A DNA stretch of 64,000 bases from Vibrio cidicii (GCF_009763805.1 NZ_CP046803.1:62001-126000), one strand, 5' to 3'; shown: positions 7,579 through 18,424, numbered from the stretch's first letter. Numbers and translations are program-made. The notes: generated from the sequence alone by a model not told the origin.

Positions 7579-8554
7579 TTAGAAATCGTAGCGTACACCT
7601 AAGCGAAGCGTGTCTTCACCTTGGGTGACTTTACCGGCTGCGTCTTTTACTTCATCCATTTGGTTCATGTAGTAAGAGGCGTAAGTGCGGAAGTTGCTGT
7701 TTAGTTTGTAGTAACCAGCCAACTCAATACCTTTAGTTGCGTCAGACTTCGTGCCGTTGTTGTCTTCTTCTGCGAAGCTGTAGAGCAGCGCGAGGCTAAA
7801 AGGTTTGCTGACTTTGTACTGCGCGACAAGTTCGTAGGCTGTGAATTCTTTCTTCGCTTTATCATCGATATCACCAGTTGAGTAAGTGGCACCGAGGTAC
7901 AATTTGTCGAGCGTGTAACCTGCACCTGCTAGGATTTGGTTTTCGCTGCCTGCGCCTTTACCGAGGTCACCAGATGAATAAGCCAGACCAAGGTCTAGAC
8001 CCATCGGTAGGGAAAACAAACCGCTGATACCCATAAGGTCGCTGTTGTCTGCACTTTTTGCTGAGTAAGTGGCTTGAATTTGCAGCGCATCAAAAGTGCC
8101 ACGGTAAGCAAAAGTGCTGTCTGTTTTGTCTGATGATGAGTCGATGTACTGTTGTACACCAGAGAAACTCAGTCATGTCCGTTAGGTCAGAGATAATCAC
8201 TGCAGCCATGTTTTGGCGGCCGACAGAGAACGAACCTGCGTCAGATTTCACACCAGCATACATGTAGCGGTTGTCAAAGGTGCTTTTGCCTGTACCTTGC
8301 TCAGCTTCATAGAAACCGAATGCTTCTAGGCCGTTGCCCAAATCGGTGCTGCCTTTAAGGTTAAGACGAGCACGAGTGCTGTCTTTCATCGTACCGTCGA
8401 TTTCAGCGCCTTTACTGCCGATGAAGTCGCCACGGAATTCAACGCGGCCACCAATCTTTAGTTCGGTGCCTTCATTGCTGTATACCGTTGCAGCAAATGA
8501 AGAACCTGTTACCACTGCTGAAAGAATTGCTGTTGCTAGAGCTGCCTTTTTCAT
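7579..8554 (-). CDS. General outer membrane porin, OmpU/OmpC-like (frameshifted in this assembly)
   Basis: A 16-strand trimeric diffusion porin of the Gram-negative Porin_4 type. It has a classic signal peptide (MKKAALATAILSAVVTGSSFA), then ATVYSNEGTELKIGGRVEF typical of the first strand, repeated aromatic/Gly strands, and a C-terminal LRLGVRYDF ending in the Phe that the BAM machinery recognises. The frame breaks at 8164-8168 (GAAAC where GAAC is expected). Removing one base reads TDMTEFSGVQQYIDSSSDK and gives one 324-residue protein, the normal porin length. Its own promoter region lies at 8555-8740. Which Vibrio porin it corresponds to is uncertain. Confidence 0.85.
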
Positions 8555-8743
8555 TACTTGTTACCTTATTTGTAATCAATGGGCTTACTTGCCCGTTTTG
8601 TTTATGTGGCTAAGGTACGGGTTGAAAATGAACAATCGATGGCTGATTGATGACAATTCGGTTGTGAATATATTTCAAATCTATGAATTGATTGGTTTTT
8701 ATACGAAGCGTATAGAGAAAGATTAAAAAGAGACGAGCAGAAG

Positions 8744-8767
8744 AAAAGGCCAGCGTTTCTGCTGGCC
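8744..8767 (-). terminator. ohr terminator
   Basis: GGCCAGC-GTTTCT-GCTGGCC with a T-rich tract on the minus-strand side, immediately downstream of the ohr stop codon. Confidence 0.8.
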
Positions 8768-8774
8768 GATTTAG

Positions 8775-9197
8775 TTACAGTGGCTGATCGTTGACGCTCA
8801 CTTTGACATCAATATTGCCACGTACGGCATTGGAGTAAGGGCAGACTTGATGCGCAAGGCTAACGAGTTGATTGGCTTCTTGCTGAGGGAGATCCAGCGT
8901 GGCATTCAAGGCTACCGTTAAAGCAAATCCACCGCGATCATTTGGACCAATGCCAACCGTTGCCGTTACCGGAGCGTGTTTCAAAGCGACTTTACCCTCG
9001 CGCGCGACGTGTAAAATCGCATTGGAAAAACAGGCAGCGTAACCAGCTGCAAATAGCTGTTCTGGATTGGTGGCTGTGCCGCTGCCGCCCATCTCTTTTG
9101 GATAGCTTAAATTCAGCTCAAGCAGTTTGTCGTCGGTGCTGACCACGCCATTTCGGCCAGCAGAAGCGGTTGCGGATGTTTTATACAGTGTCGTCAT
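8775..9197 (-). CDS. ohr: Organic hydroperoxide resistance protein Ohr
   Basis: A thiol peroxidase of the Ohr/OsmC family that reduces fatty-acid and other organic hydroperoxides in the cytoplasm, using lipoylated proteins as electron donors. Both catalytic cysteines are present, C56 in AACFSNA and C119 in QVCPYSNAVRG, with the family motif NPEQLFAAGYAACF. Its 140 residues are standard. It is divergent from the MarR-type ohrR, with two operator-like palindromes between them, the classic arrangement for peroxide-inducible derepression. Confidence 0.95.
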   Translation of the reverse strand: MTTLYKTSATASAGRNGVVSTDDKLLELNLSYPKEMGGSGTATNPEQLFAAGYAACFSNAILHVAREGKVALKHAPVTATVGIGPNDRGGFALTVALNATLDLPQQEANQLVSLAHQVCPYSNAVRGNIDVKVSVNDQPL

Positions 9198-9219
9198 CGT
9201 CTTTCCTTTGTTTTTTTGA

Positions 9220-9244
9220 TTGCGTGCAATTTAATTGCTTGCAA
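9220..9244. promoter_or_regulatory. OhrR operator 1
   Basis: A palindrome centred on GCAATTTAATTGC (9226-9238) lies just upstream of ohr. It resembles the AT-rich inverted repeat bound by OhrR and is repeated at 9281-9300 near ohrR. Confidence 0.65.
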
Positions 9245-9280
9245 TCTTATATCGATCTCTGAGTTGTTTGCAAGTATATT

Positions 9281-9300
9281 GTGCGCAATTTATTTGCAAG
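9281..9300. promoter_or_regulatory. OhrR operator 2
   Basis: GCAATTTATTTGC (9285-9297) is a second near-identical copy of the operator core, ten bases before the ohrR start. OhrR bound here would repress its own gene. Confidence 0.6.
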
Positions 9301-9309
9301 GATGATTCT

Positions 9310-9774
9310 ATGTCTCAGTCCCACTCCCACTCCAATTGCCAGAGCAGTATAGAAGATGCCATTTTGCTGGAAAATCAGATCTGTTTTCCGCTCTACAGCG
9401 CCGCGAATGCGGTCATTCGAGCTTACCGTCCGTTACTTGAGAAGCTCGATCTCACCTATTCTCAATATTTGGTGATGTTAGTGCTCTGGCAGAAAAACGG
9501 CATCAACGTGAAAGATCTCGGTGCAAAATTGTATCTCGATTCGGGCACCTTAACGCCGCTACTCAAACGCTTGGAGAGCAAAGGCATCGTAGAGCGGCGG
9601 CGCGGTAAGGATGATGAAAGAGTTCGAGAGCTCTACCTGACAGAGATGGGGCAAGCGTTGAAACAGCAAGCGTTGTCGATTCCGCGAGAGATGCAATGCA
9701 AGTTTGACCTCTCTTGGGATGAATTGCTCACCTTGAAAAAGTTGTGTGAGCGAGTGATTGGCCAACTGGGCTAA
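9310..9774 (+). CDS. ohrR: MarR-family peroxide-sensing repressor OhrR
   Basis: A 154-residue winged-helix repressor of ohr. The conserved N-terminal sensing cysteine is C25 in NQICFPLYSA, which is oxidised by organic hydroperoxide and releases DNA. LTYSQYLVMLVLW and the wing region ERRRGKDDERVRELYLTEMG are typical. I start it at ATG 9310 rather than the ATG at 9235 because the longer reading runs through both operator copies. A His/Ser-rich N-terminal tail (SHSHSN) is a small local oddity. Confidence 0.92.
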   Translation: MSQSHSHSNCQSSIEDAILLENQICFPLYSAANAVIRAYRPLLEKLDLTYSQYLVMLVLWQKNGINVKDLGAKLYLDSGTLTPLLKRLESKGIVERRRGKDDERVRELYLTEMGQALKQQALSIPREMQCKFDLSWDELLTLKKLCERVIGQLG

Positions 9775-9876
9775 TGGAGAGCAGATCTCATTTTCTGTCA
9801 TTCTGTGATTGAATTCTGAGCACTTTATCAGTGGCTGGTTTAGAATCCATTCTTTGAGTTCATTCAGGGAAGAAAA

Positions 9877-10491
9877 ATGCATCCTATCTATTTAGGAAAC
9901 AAAAAGTTGCAGCCAAGTAAAGTGCTCTGTGTCGGGCGAAATTATGTCGAACACATTAAAGAGTTAGATAACGCGCTGCCTGAACAGATGGTCTTATTTC
10001 ACAAGCCCGCCACTTCGGTCACTCCCTCCCTGAGTTCATTCCATCAAGAGCCGTTGCACTATGAAGCTGAGATCTGTTTTGTGGTGGAAGATGGCCAATA
10101 TACGGGCGTTGGCATCGGTTTGGATCTTACTAAGCGAGAGATGCAAAGTTATCTAAAAGGGAAAGGTCTGCCGTGGGAGCGGGCGAAAGCGTTCGATGGT
10201 TCTGCGGTTATGAGCCGTTTTGTTTCGCTTGCCGGATTGGATATCGGCGATCTCAACCTTGAGCTATTTATCAACTGCGTCCGAGTACAAAAGGGGCATG
10301 TCAATCAGATGCTCTACTCTCCGCAGGCCATCTTAGCTGAACTGAAAGGCTACGTGACATTACAAGATGGCGACATCGTCATGACCGGAACGCCGCAAGG
10401 TGTCGGAGTGGTGCACAAAGGCGACGTTTTCTTGGGCCGCCTTAAATGTGGTGAGCATACCTTGATCGAAATCGAATGGCTGGCGAGCTAG
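9877..10491 (+). CDS. Fumarylacetoacetate hydrolase family protein (YcgM-like)
   Basis: A 204-residue single-domain FAH-superfamily enzyme, of the group that hydrolyses acylpyruvates or decarboxylates oxaloacetate with a divalent metal. CVGRNYVEHIKEL at the N-terminus, the metal-binding HYEAEICFV (Glu pair) and TGTPQGVGVV near the C-terminus are family motifs. It overlaps the convergent azlD by four bases and stands alone after ohrR. The substrate is not determined by sequence. Confidence 0.88.
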   Translation: MHPIYLGNKKLQPSKVLCVGRNYVEHIKELDNALPEQMVLFHKPATSVTPSLSSFHQEPLHYEAEICFVVEDGQYTGVGIGLDLTKREMQSYLKGKGLPWERAKAFDGSAVMSRFVSLAGLDIGDLNLELFINCVRVQKGHVNQMLYSPQAILAELKGYVTLQDGDIVMTGTPQGVGVVHKGDVFLGRLKCGEHTLIEIEWLAS

Positions 10492-10802
10492 AATACCAGC
10501 AGCTTTAGCAGCAGAAATACCGCCATACTGACGATAGTCGTCAGCAGCACGTTCTTGCTTTTCCATGCGATGAAGGCCGCCAGCAGCGCGGCTAAAATGT
10601 ACGGATTTTGCGGCGACAAATGAAGCTCTCCCTCGGGGGAGAAGACAATTGGAGCCCAGATGGCGGTTAAAACCGCTGGGCTGGCGTAGCTCAAAAAGCG
10701 CTGCGTACGCTGGCCTAATTTCAAAGGCAGATTGGGTTCGAGAAACAGATAGCGACTGGCAAACACTAACGCTGTCATGGCTAAAATAGTCAATAAAATC
10801 AT
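10488..10802 (-). CDS. azlD: AzlD-family branched-chain amino acid exporter subunit
   Basis: A 104-residue protein with about four membrane helices, the small partner of AzlC in branched-chain amino acid export (AzlCD/YgaZH type). Its start overlaps the azlC stop by four bases, which implies translational coupling. Its 3' end overlaps the convergent FAH gene by four bases. Confidence 0.88.
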   Translation of the reverse strand: MILLTILAMTALVFASRYLFLEPNLPLKLGQRTQRFLSYASPAVLTAIWAPIVFSPEGELHLSPQNPYILAALLAAFIAWKSKNVLLTTIVSMAVFLLLKLLVF

Positions 10803-11515
10803 CGTTTTTTACCTCCAAGCTCTTCAGCCAAATAGCCGGCAGCCATCGCGCCGATACTGGCAATCATCAAAGCGCCTTCGACCTTAAAAAAGTGCAATGC
10901 CACCGAAAGCAGCAGGGCCGTTACGACGCTGAGCAAGACCGGCAGATTTTTGATCCCGGGGACGACGATGGCAATAAAGGTGGCGGCGACGGCAAACTCT
11001 AAACCCAGTTCATTGAGCTGAGGTAGGAAGCTGCCCGCCAAAATGCCAGCAAAGGTCGCGAGATTCCAGAAGAGATAAAAACTAAGCCCTGCACCCAGCG
11101 CGTACCAGCGATCAAACTGCTTTTCGCTTTGATGCCCAACGAGGGCAAACAGCTCATCGGTTAGCAAGAAACCCAGTGACAAACGCCACCTTAGCGGCAG
11201 CGGAGCTACTTTACTGCGCATCGACACGCTGTAGAGAAAGTGGCGAGAGGTGATGAAAAAGGTGGTGAGTAGCATGGTCGTCAGCCCTGCGCCCGCTTTG
11301 ATCATGCCCATCGCGACCAGTTGCGCCGAGCCGGCGAATAAAATCGCCGACAGGGCTTGTCCTTCCAAAGGATGTAACCCTGAATCAATGGCAAAGGAAC
11401 CGGCAAGCAGCCCCCAAGGAAGAACGGCGATGCTCAGTGGCATCATAGCAATCGTACCTTGCCAGAATCGTCTCGCTTTTGAGTCGTGTTGTTGTGAGGT
11501 CAAACTGATATCCAT
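10799..11515 (-). CDS. azlC: AzlC-family branched-chain amino acid exporter
   Basis: A 238-residue inner membrane protein with the AzlC signature GLLAGSFAIDSGL and LFAGSAQLVAMGMI. It forms the exporter with AzlD. I use ATG 11515 (MDISLTSQQ), preceded by AGAG, rather than the longer reading from 11563, whose extra 16 residues are basic and unlike the family. The AraC-type gene 84 bases upstream on the same strand may regulate it, or may serve the divergent LysE exporter. Confidence 0.88.
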   Translation of the reverse strand: MDISLTSQQHDSKARRFWQGTIAMMPLSIAVLPWGLLAGSFAIDSGLHPLEGQALSAILFAGSAQLVAMGMIKAGAGLTTMLLTTFFITSRHFLYSVSMRSKVAPLPLRWRLSLGFLLTDELFALVGHQSEKQFDRWYALGAGLSFYLFWNLATFAGILAGSFLPQLNELGLEFAVAATFIAIVVPGIKNLPVLLSVVTALLLSVALHFFKVEGALMIASIGAMAAGYLAEELGGKKR

Positions 11516-11599
11516 AGTGTGCTCTTTGCTGTTTTTTCTCACTTTAGCGAGACGTGTGGGCAAAGTGTTGTATTTTTTTGCTGAGAGAAGACGCGACGG

Positions 11600-12444
11600 C
11601 TAGCCATTTGCCAAGCGATCCAAATGCTTGACATACTGCCCCGGCGTCACGCCCATGGCTTTTTTAAAATGACGGTGGAAATGGCTTTGGTCATGAAAAC
11701 CGCACTCTTGCGCCACGTCCAAGATGCGCTGCCCACCTCTTAATAACCGCTTGGCAAGGCGCAAACGCTGCTGGATCTGATAGGCGTGTGGTGGAAAACC
11801 GTAGTTTTTTTGAAACTCCCGCACCAGGTGAAAAGGGCTGATGCCGCCAAGTTTCGCCAGTTCTTCCAAAGAGACATCGGCTTGCGGGAAATCATCAAGG
11901 AACTCTTTGACCAGCGAGAGCTGGCGCTGAGCAGAGACTGGCGTTCGTGGTGGCTGGCGTACACTGCTGTGTTTGGCCGCCAGTTTGATCAAGGTGCCGT
12001 ACACCAATGTCTCGCGCAGCAACCGATTGTCTGAATTGGCTAAAGTGTCAAACACCAGCCGTAGCTGCATTGCCAATTCAGGATCGTACACCACGGGTTG
12101 CGGGAAGTAAGGCTGCGCCAAGTTGGGCGAATTGAGCTCGTCACTCAGTCTGGCAAACTGCTCCGGCACCGGATACATCGCTTTGTATTCCCAGCCCCTT
12201 CGGTAGCTGAGTGGCCGTTATGCACTTCATCGGCATTGACCAGAATAATGCTGTCTTGCGGTGCAATGTGGTTTCCTCCGGTACGGAAAAATCGCTGCGC
12301 GCCTTTTTCAATCACGCCAATGGTGTAGCCTTCGTGGCTGTGCCGAGAAAAATTCTGTTTCTCGTACTTGGCATCGAGCAGTTCTAAGCCCCCGAGTTCG
12401 GCGGCAATCTGAAAATGGGCGATTTCTTTATTATCATTTTTCAT
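11600..12444 (-). CDS. AraC-family regulator (frameshifted in this assembly)
   Basis: An effector-binding cupin domain at the N-terminus (FSRHSHEGYTIGVIEKG, NADEVHNGHSATEG) and two C-terminal helix-turn-helix motifs (LEELAKLGGISPFHLVREF, LDVAQECGFHDQSHFHRHF). This is the layout of AraC regulators linked to LysE/RhtB exporters. The frame breaks at 12195-12198, where one G is missing from a G run. Restoring it yields ATEGGWEYKAMYPVPE, the expected family motif, and 281 residues from ATG 12444. The start is uncertain because an upstream in-frame ATG exists at 12531. It is divergent from the LysE gene at 12679, which it probably controls. Confidence 0.82.
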
Positions 12445-12678
12445 CGTGTGGTGATTCGCTACAGCATCTTCGTCCAGTCTACCCGAGTTCGAAACGCCAT
12501 TTTTGTACAAAATTGCTCTGGATGATATCACCGCGGGTAAATTGGTTTGATTCTCCGTACTTCGGATATTTATTAGTCATATAGTTGGCTTGATATTAAA
12601 TGATCAGCCGTAAATATGGCTTGCTGGCATAGCTTAAGATAGAATCCGCCGCTTTGTTGACAACTATTCACTAAACAA

Positions 12679-13310
12679 ATGATCGATTTCGCTATATTGC
12701 CTGTTTACCTGACGGCGGTCATTGCTCTGCTACTGCTGCCTGGCCCCGACATGTTGTTGATCGCCAGCTCAAGTATGAGCTACGGGAAAAGAGTGGGCCT
12801 TTTTGCCAGCTTGGGAAATGCGACCTCTGGCATGATTCTCACTCTGCTTGCGGCGATGGGCGTGTCGGCTTTAATTGCCATGAGCCCACTTGCCTTAAAA
12901 GCGCTGCATCTGCTCGGTGGTGCCTATTTGCTGAAAATGGGTTGGGATTGCCTCACAAGCATGCCTGCGCAGGCACCGGAAAACTACGACGCCAAAGCGA
13001 TGGCGGCCACTTACTATCAGCGCGCTTTAATGAGTAATTTACTCAACCCGAAAGCGCTCGTTTTCTTTGTGATGTTTTTGCCACAGTTTGTGTCGGCCAA
13101 CATCAGCGCCAGCTCTGGTGAGCAGATGCTGGCTCTGGGCTGCTGCTCAATTTACTGGGTTTACTGTTCAATCTCGGCTTAGTGATATTAGCCGGAACGC
13201 TGGGTAAGCGTTTGCTGGAAAGCGATACCTTCCGCCTCTATCAACACAAGCTCATGGGGCTGGTATTTGTTTTCTTATCTCTTTGGATGTTATCCAATTT
13301 CAACTCGTGA
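12679..13310 (+). CDS. LysE/RhtB-family amino acid exporter (frameshifted in this assembly)
   Basis: An inner membrane amino-acid exporter with the signature LLLPGPDMLLI near the N-terminus and five to six helices. The frame breaks at about 13137-13140. Restoring one lost G gives LALGLLLNLLGLLFNLGLVILAG and continues to the stop at 13308, for a total of 210 residues, the family norm. It is divergent from an AraC-type regulator, a common pairing. A terminator follows at 13332. Confidence 0.86.
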
Positions 13311-13331
13311 TAGGGTTATGCATCATTTCTA

Positions 13332-13356
13332 AAGCCAGCAACTGCTGGCTTTTTCT
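13332..13356 (+). terminator. lysE-like gene terminator
   Basis: AAGCCAGCA-ACT-GCTGGCTTTTTC, a compact intrinsic terminator between the exporter and the GNAT gene. Confidence 0.85.
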
Positions 13357-13377
13357 TAGCCAGAGGAGTGCGTCACC

Positions 13378-13800
13378 ATGACGATGACAACGGAATTCAC
13401 TTTTGATCTCCAGCCGGAGGATTTTGAAACGATTCGTAGCGGCATTCGTGCCTATAACTTGCAGCATTTACCTTCAGGTGACGTAACGCGAATTGGCTGC
13501 TTTGTGCGCGATGAAGAAGGCAAAATGGTCGGCGGTTTGACAGGCAACTTATTTGCGAACACGGTGTTTGTTGAGTTTCTCTGGCTGGATGAAAACCATC
13601 GCAAGGGCGGTCTTGGTACGCAACTGATGCAACGTTTAGAAGCGGAAGTCAAACCCAAAGGGATAACGGATCTTTATCTCGACACCTTCAGTTTTCAAGC
13701 TCTGGGTTTTTACCTCAAACTGGGTTTTGAAAAAGTGGGTGAATATCGCGGATTTCCAGCCGAAGGCATTAGTAAGTATTTTCTGCAAAAACGTATTTAA
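13378..13800 (+). CDS. GNAT-family N-acetyltransferase
   Basis: A 140-residue acetyl-CoA-dependent acetyltransferase. The acetyl-CoA loop is KGGLGTQLMQRLE (motif A), followed by LYLDTFSFQALGFYLKLGFEKVGEY (motif B). A good AGAGGAG ribosome site precedes the ATG. The substrate is unknown, and it has no clear operon partner. Confidence 0.88.
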   Translation: MTMTTEFTFDLQPEDFETIRSGIRAYNLQHLPSGDVTRIGCFVRDEEGKMVGGLTGNLFANTVFVEFLWLDENHRKGGLGTQLMQRLEAEVKPKGITDLYLDTFSFQALGFYLKLGFEKVGEYRGFPAEGISKYFLQKRI

Positions 13801-13819
13801 CGTGCACACGGGAATGGTT

Positions 13820-13847
13820 AACACGCCAAGCTTCTGCTTGGCGTGAA
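13820..13847. terminator. Hairpin between GNAT and phosphohexomutase genes
   Basis: CACGCCAAGC-TTCT-GCTTGGCGTG, a perfect 10-bp stem between two convergent genes. The flanking T tract is poor, so termination efficiency is uncertain. Confidence 0.6.
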
Positions 13848-13856
13848 ACAATCAGG

Positions 13857-15558
13857 TTACAGACTTGCTTGATGAGCGTTGATCAGGGCGTTCATTTTCT
13901 CTTCGGTATGACGCTGAGCAGTGGCGTAATCCATTTCTGCCGGGAAATCGCCAATCACTTCGTAATAGCACTTCAGTTTTGGTTCCGTGCCTGAAGGGCG
14001 GACAATCACACGCGATTTGTCTTCCAGATGATAGATAAGTACATCACTAGCAGGCAGATTGATTGCCTCTGTGATGCCACCTGAGACAAAACGCAAAGAA
14101 GCTTTGAGATCTTCAGTCACGACGACCTTCTGCCCGCCAATCGTTTTGGGCGGTAGTGCTCTTAGCTTGTCGCCAATCGGCGGTGAATCGGGAGAGAGGG
14201 CAATACTGCGCTGCGCATTGCAATAGAAACCATGTTGACGATAGAGGCTTTCCAACTTATCCCAAATGGTCATGTGTTGTGCGCTTAATCTGGCGGTGAG
14301 TTGGGCAAACGCCACCAGCGCAGACAAGCCGTCTTTATCCCAAACTTTGTTGCCGATTGTGTATCCTAGCGCTTCTTCATAAGCAAAAAGAAACTGCTGG
14401 TTTTCGCTTTGCAGGTTCATCGCTACGTTAGTCAGCCATTTGAAACCAGTTAGCGTTTGGTAGTAGCTTGCGCCATGATGTTTGGCGATGGCAGACAACA
14501 GGCGAGATGAAACTATGGTATTGCCGACCAACTGTTTACTCGCATCGCCGCGGCTAAGCAGATAGTCCGCAAACAACGCACCGACTTGGTCGCCACTGAG
14601 CATCTGGTAGCGACCATCACTTCGTCTTGCGGCAACGGCAAAACGGTCAGCGTCTGGATCGTTGGCGCACGCAATCTCGGCATTGACCGATGTGGCTAAA
14701 TCGATCACCCGATCCATCGCTCCAGCCTCTTCTGGGTTGGGGAAGTTGACCGTCGGGAATGTGCCGTCTGGTTCACGTTGCTCGGCAACGCTGTGGACCT
14801 CGGTAAACCCTGCGTCTCGAAGCAGCGTTTCGGCCATTTCTGCGCCAACACCGTGCATAGCAGTGTAAGCCAGTACAAGGTTATTGGGCGCGCTTTTCTC
14901 CAGCAACGGATGGTTATTCATGGTTTCACGGTAGCTTTGGTAATACTCTTCCGTCAGCCATATCAATGAACCATTTTGTTCGGCTTGTTCTAACGCTTGG
15001 TAAGGAATCGGGCGCGCCGCGGCGAGGTCGATTTGCGTGGCAATGCCTGCATCATGTGGGGGAATGATTTGCGCGCCGTTTTCCCAATATACTTTGAAGC
15101 CATTGTATTCGGGTGGGTTGTGGCTCGCTGTCACCACCACGGCCGCCGCCGCGTGGAAATGTTTTACTCCATAGGCGACCACCGGAGTCGGAGCGACTTT
15201 ATACGTGAGGTAGACTCTAAACCCAAGCGCACTTAACACCGCCGCGGTATCGTGAGCAAATTGTTTCGAATCGGTGCGGCCATCATAGCCGATCACCACG
15301 CCGCGCGATTGTGCGTTGTCGATGGTTTGCATCAGGTAGTGACCAAGCCCCGCGGCCGTTTCTTGGATGACTAAGCGGTTCATACGATTTGGCCCAGCGC
15401 CGACTTTGCCACGTAGGCCAGCGGTGCCAAATTCGAGTCGACCGCGAAAGCGATCGGCCAGTTTCTTCATCTCGGTGATTATCAATGAGGGTTTGTAACT
15501 CGGCTTTACTGATTGGATCAGGATCTCGGGCTAGCCATGCAGCGATCTCTGTGTTCAT
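13857..15558 (-). CDS. Phosphoglucomutase/phosphomannomutase (frameshifted in this assembly)
   Basis: Alpha-D-phosphohexomutase of the PGM2/PgcA type, interconverting hexose 1- and 6-phosphates. TASHNPPEYNGFKVYW carries the phosphoserine loop, DPDADR binds the magnesium, and RPSGTEPKLK is the phosphate-binding loop of domain 4. The first 30 residues (from ATG 15558, MNTEIAAWLARDPDPISK) are shifted relative to the rest by an extra base at 15461-15465 (GTTTC for GTTC). Repair gives HRDEELADRFRGRLEFGTAGLRG and 566 residues, the normal length. The gene is monocistronic. Confidence 0.9.
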
Positions 15559-15756
15559 TGTTTTGTTCCTTATGCATCTTGCTTGGAATTAATCTAAATG
15601 ATAACAACTATCATTTCTTTGAAGCCAATCGTTTAGTTGTGAACAAAAAAACGCGTTGCTGTAAAGATAGTCAATTTCTGCCAAAGCTTCTGCTATGGAA
15701 ATGAAATCAAGGGGATATCATCAACCTTTATACAGGCATGCAGCAAGGGTAGAGAC

Positions 15757-15786
15757 AAAAAGCAAGGGGAGCGATTCGCTCCCCTT
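15757..15786 (-). terminator. ompA-like gene terminator
   Basis: A long inverted repeat (AAGGGGAGCGA / TCGCTCCCCTT) followed on the minus strand by GCTTTTTG, just after the OmpA-family stop codon. Confidence 0.85.
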
Positions 15787-15809
15787 GGGCTATTGAGGCT
15801 CAGTGCGCC

Positions 15810-16895
15810 TTAATTTGTTTTTTTAAGCTCTTGATACTCAAAGCTTGGAATCGTGACTTCTACACGGCGGTTTTGCGCGCGCCCTTCGGCCGTGTCGTTT
15901 GAAGCAATAGGGCTTGATTCACCCGCACCGACTACGGTCAGTTGCTCTGCTTTCACGCCACCCTGGATGAGATAATCTGCTACCGCTTGAGCGCGTTTCT
16001 CCGAAATGCGTTGGTTAACTGTCTCTGAACCGGTTGAGTCGGTGTGACCGACAATTTCCGCGTTCGCGGTTGGGTAAGCAAGTAACACTTCCAAAAGAGG
16101 ATCTAACGATTTTTTGCCAGCAGTGGAAAGTGTGGAACTTCCGGTTGCAAACAGCTCTTGGTTGTACTTCTGATTCGTGAATTTAGTCACCCACTCCGGT
16201 TTTGGCTCAGGCTTCACTTCTTCTTTCACTTCCTGAACCACTTCCTCTGGCTGAGTTTGAGCAACGGGTTCAACAGCGGCAGGTTGCTCTTGTTCGACAG
16301 GGCGTGGCTCTACCACAGGTTCGCTGGTGGCAGCGGGCGCTGCACTTGATTGGCCAAACAGGTAAGTGACACCCAAACTGAACACGTTAGTGTCCATGTC
16401 TTGTACGATATCGTCACTCATATCTTGAAAGCGTTGATATTCAGCGCGCGCTTTTAGCGTTTCTGACAGTTGGTATTCAAGACCCAGTGAGCCTGTGGCA
16501 ACAATGTCATTCTCATCACCAAAGCGCATGTAGGCCGCACCTAGCTTAGCAAAAGCATCGAGCTTTTCATTGACAGGCAAGTTGAGCTTTGGCGCAACAG
16601 AAATTGCCGATAGACGGTCTTTGACATAGCGCCAATCTGAAAACGTGGTTTCAAATTTACCCAACATATCAATGCCCACTTCGGCAGCGATGTTGTCGGT
16701 AAAGTTGTAGCCAGAGTAAGCCCCTAAACCAAAGGATTTGTAATCACAAGGGCTGGATGCGTAGCAGGCATCCTCAAGAGCAACGTAGCCAAGTTTACCA
16801 CCCACGTATACATCAGAGAGGGCGGCTGTAGCGGTAGCTGAGAAAAAACCACTGCTAGCTAGCACGGCGGAAATAGTGATAGCTAATTTTTTCAT
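15810..16895 (-). CDS. OmpA-family outer membrane protein
   Basis: A 361-residue protein with a signal peptide ending about ATATAA, then an eight-strand OmpA-type barrel (about 25-185) ending in SLGVTYLFGQ. A Pro/Glu/Gln-rich linker (about 190-240) follows, then a C-terminal OmpA peptidoglycan-binding domain with GHTDSTGSETVNQRISEKRA and NRRVEV. It anchors the outer membrane to murein. A pair of cysteines in the barrel (ACYASSPCDY) is probably a surface-loop disulfide. It is transcribed from the large 16896-17317 gap shared with aroG. Confidence 0.9.
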   Translation of the reverse strand: MKKLAITISAVLASSGFFSATATAALSDVYVGGKLGYVALEDACYASSPCDYKSFGLGAYSGYNFTDNIAAEVGIDMLGKFETTFSDWRYVKDRLSAISVAPKLNLPVNEKLDAFAKLGAAYMRFGDENDIVATGSLGLEYQLSETLKARAEYQRFQDMSDDIVQDMDTNVFSLGVTYLFGQSSAAPAATSEPVVEPRPVEQEQPAAVEPVAQTQPEEVVQEVKEEVKPEPKPEWVTKFTNQKYNQELFATGSSTLSTAGKKSLDPLLEVLLAYPTANAEIVGHTDSTGSETVNQRISEKRAQAVADYLIQGGVKAEQLTVVGAGESSPIASNDTAEGRAQNRRVEVTIPSFEYQELKKTN

Positions 16896-17317
16896 AATTA
16901 TTCCTTCTGTTCTCAGGCTAAGACGGTATGGGAACTTGATTAACTTGTCATTAAACGTGATGACAACGTGGTCAACGCAAGAGAGTCAAGTCGCTTCATT
17001 CTAGTGACAAAATGTTGCAAACCCCATGCGAGAATGTGAAATTATGTGATATGTCTCATATATAGGACGAATAGGAATCTTTGTTTTGTCTCTCTTGATC
17101 ATTGCATAGGAGTGTACTCCAAGAGGGTGTAATTAAATATTTACAATCAATGTAAAGCGTAAAATTATTGAAAAGTTTGCCTTTTGGTAAAAAAAATGAT
17201 TGCAGTCTCCGTTTTAAGCCGATAAGTTACCCCCATACCCAGAAAAAACGGGCTGTGCAGAGGATCCGTTCCTTCTGCGATTTCAGCCAGAAAAGAGTGA
17301 ATAGGAAGAAGTACGCA
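16896..17317. other. Divergent promoter region between ompA-like gene and aroG
   Basis: A 422-base AT-rich gap. It holds a CRP-like half-conserved site (TGTGATATGTCTCATA, 17045-17060) and a TyrR box (17128-17145). It also holds a roughly 150-base aroG leader that contains TTTTGGTAAAAAAAATG but no convincing upstream gene. Confidence 0.5.
17128..17145 (+). promoter_or_regulatory. TyrR box upstream of aroG
   Basis: TGTAATTAAATATTTACA matches the TyrR consensus TGTAAA-N6-TTTACA at 11 of 12 defined bases with the right spacing. E. coli aroG is repressed by TyrR, so the same control is likely here. A weaker half-site (TGTAAA, 17151-17156) follows. Confidence 0.65.
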
Positions 17318-18371
<1,054 letters not shown>

Positions 18372-18394
18372 GTCATTAACCCGCTAAGTGGTAT

Positions 18395-18424
18395 TAAAAA
18401 GGCCTGCAATCGCAGGCCTTTCAG
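18395..18424 (+). terminator. aroG terminator
   Basis: AAAGGCCTGC-AATC-GCAGGCCTTT flanked by A and T tracts; it may also serve the convergent phosphate-binding protein gene. Confidence 0.85.
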
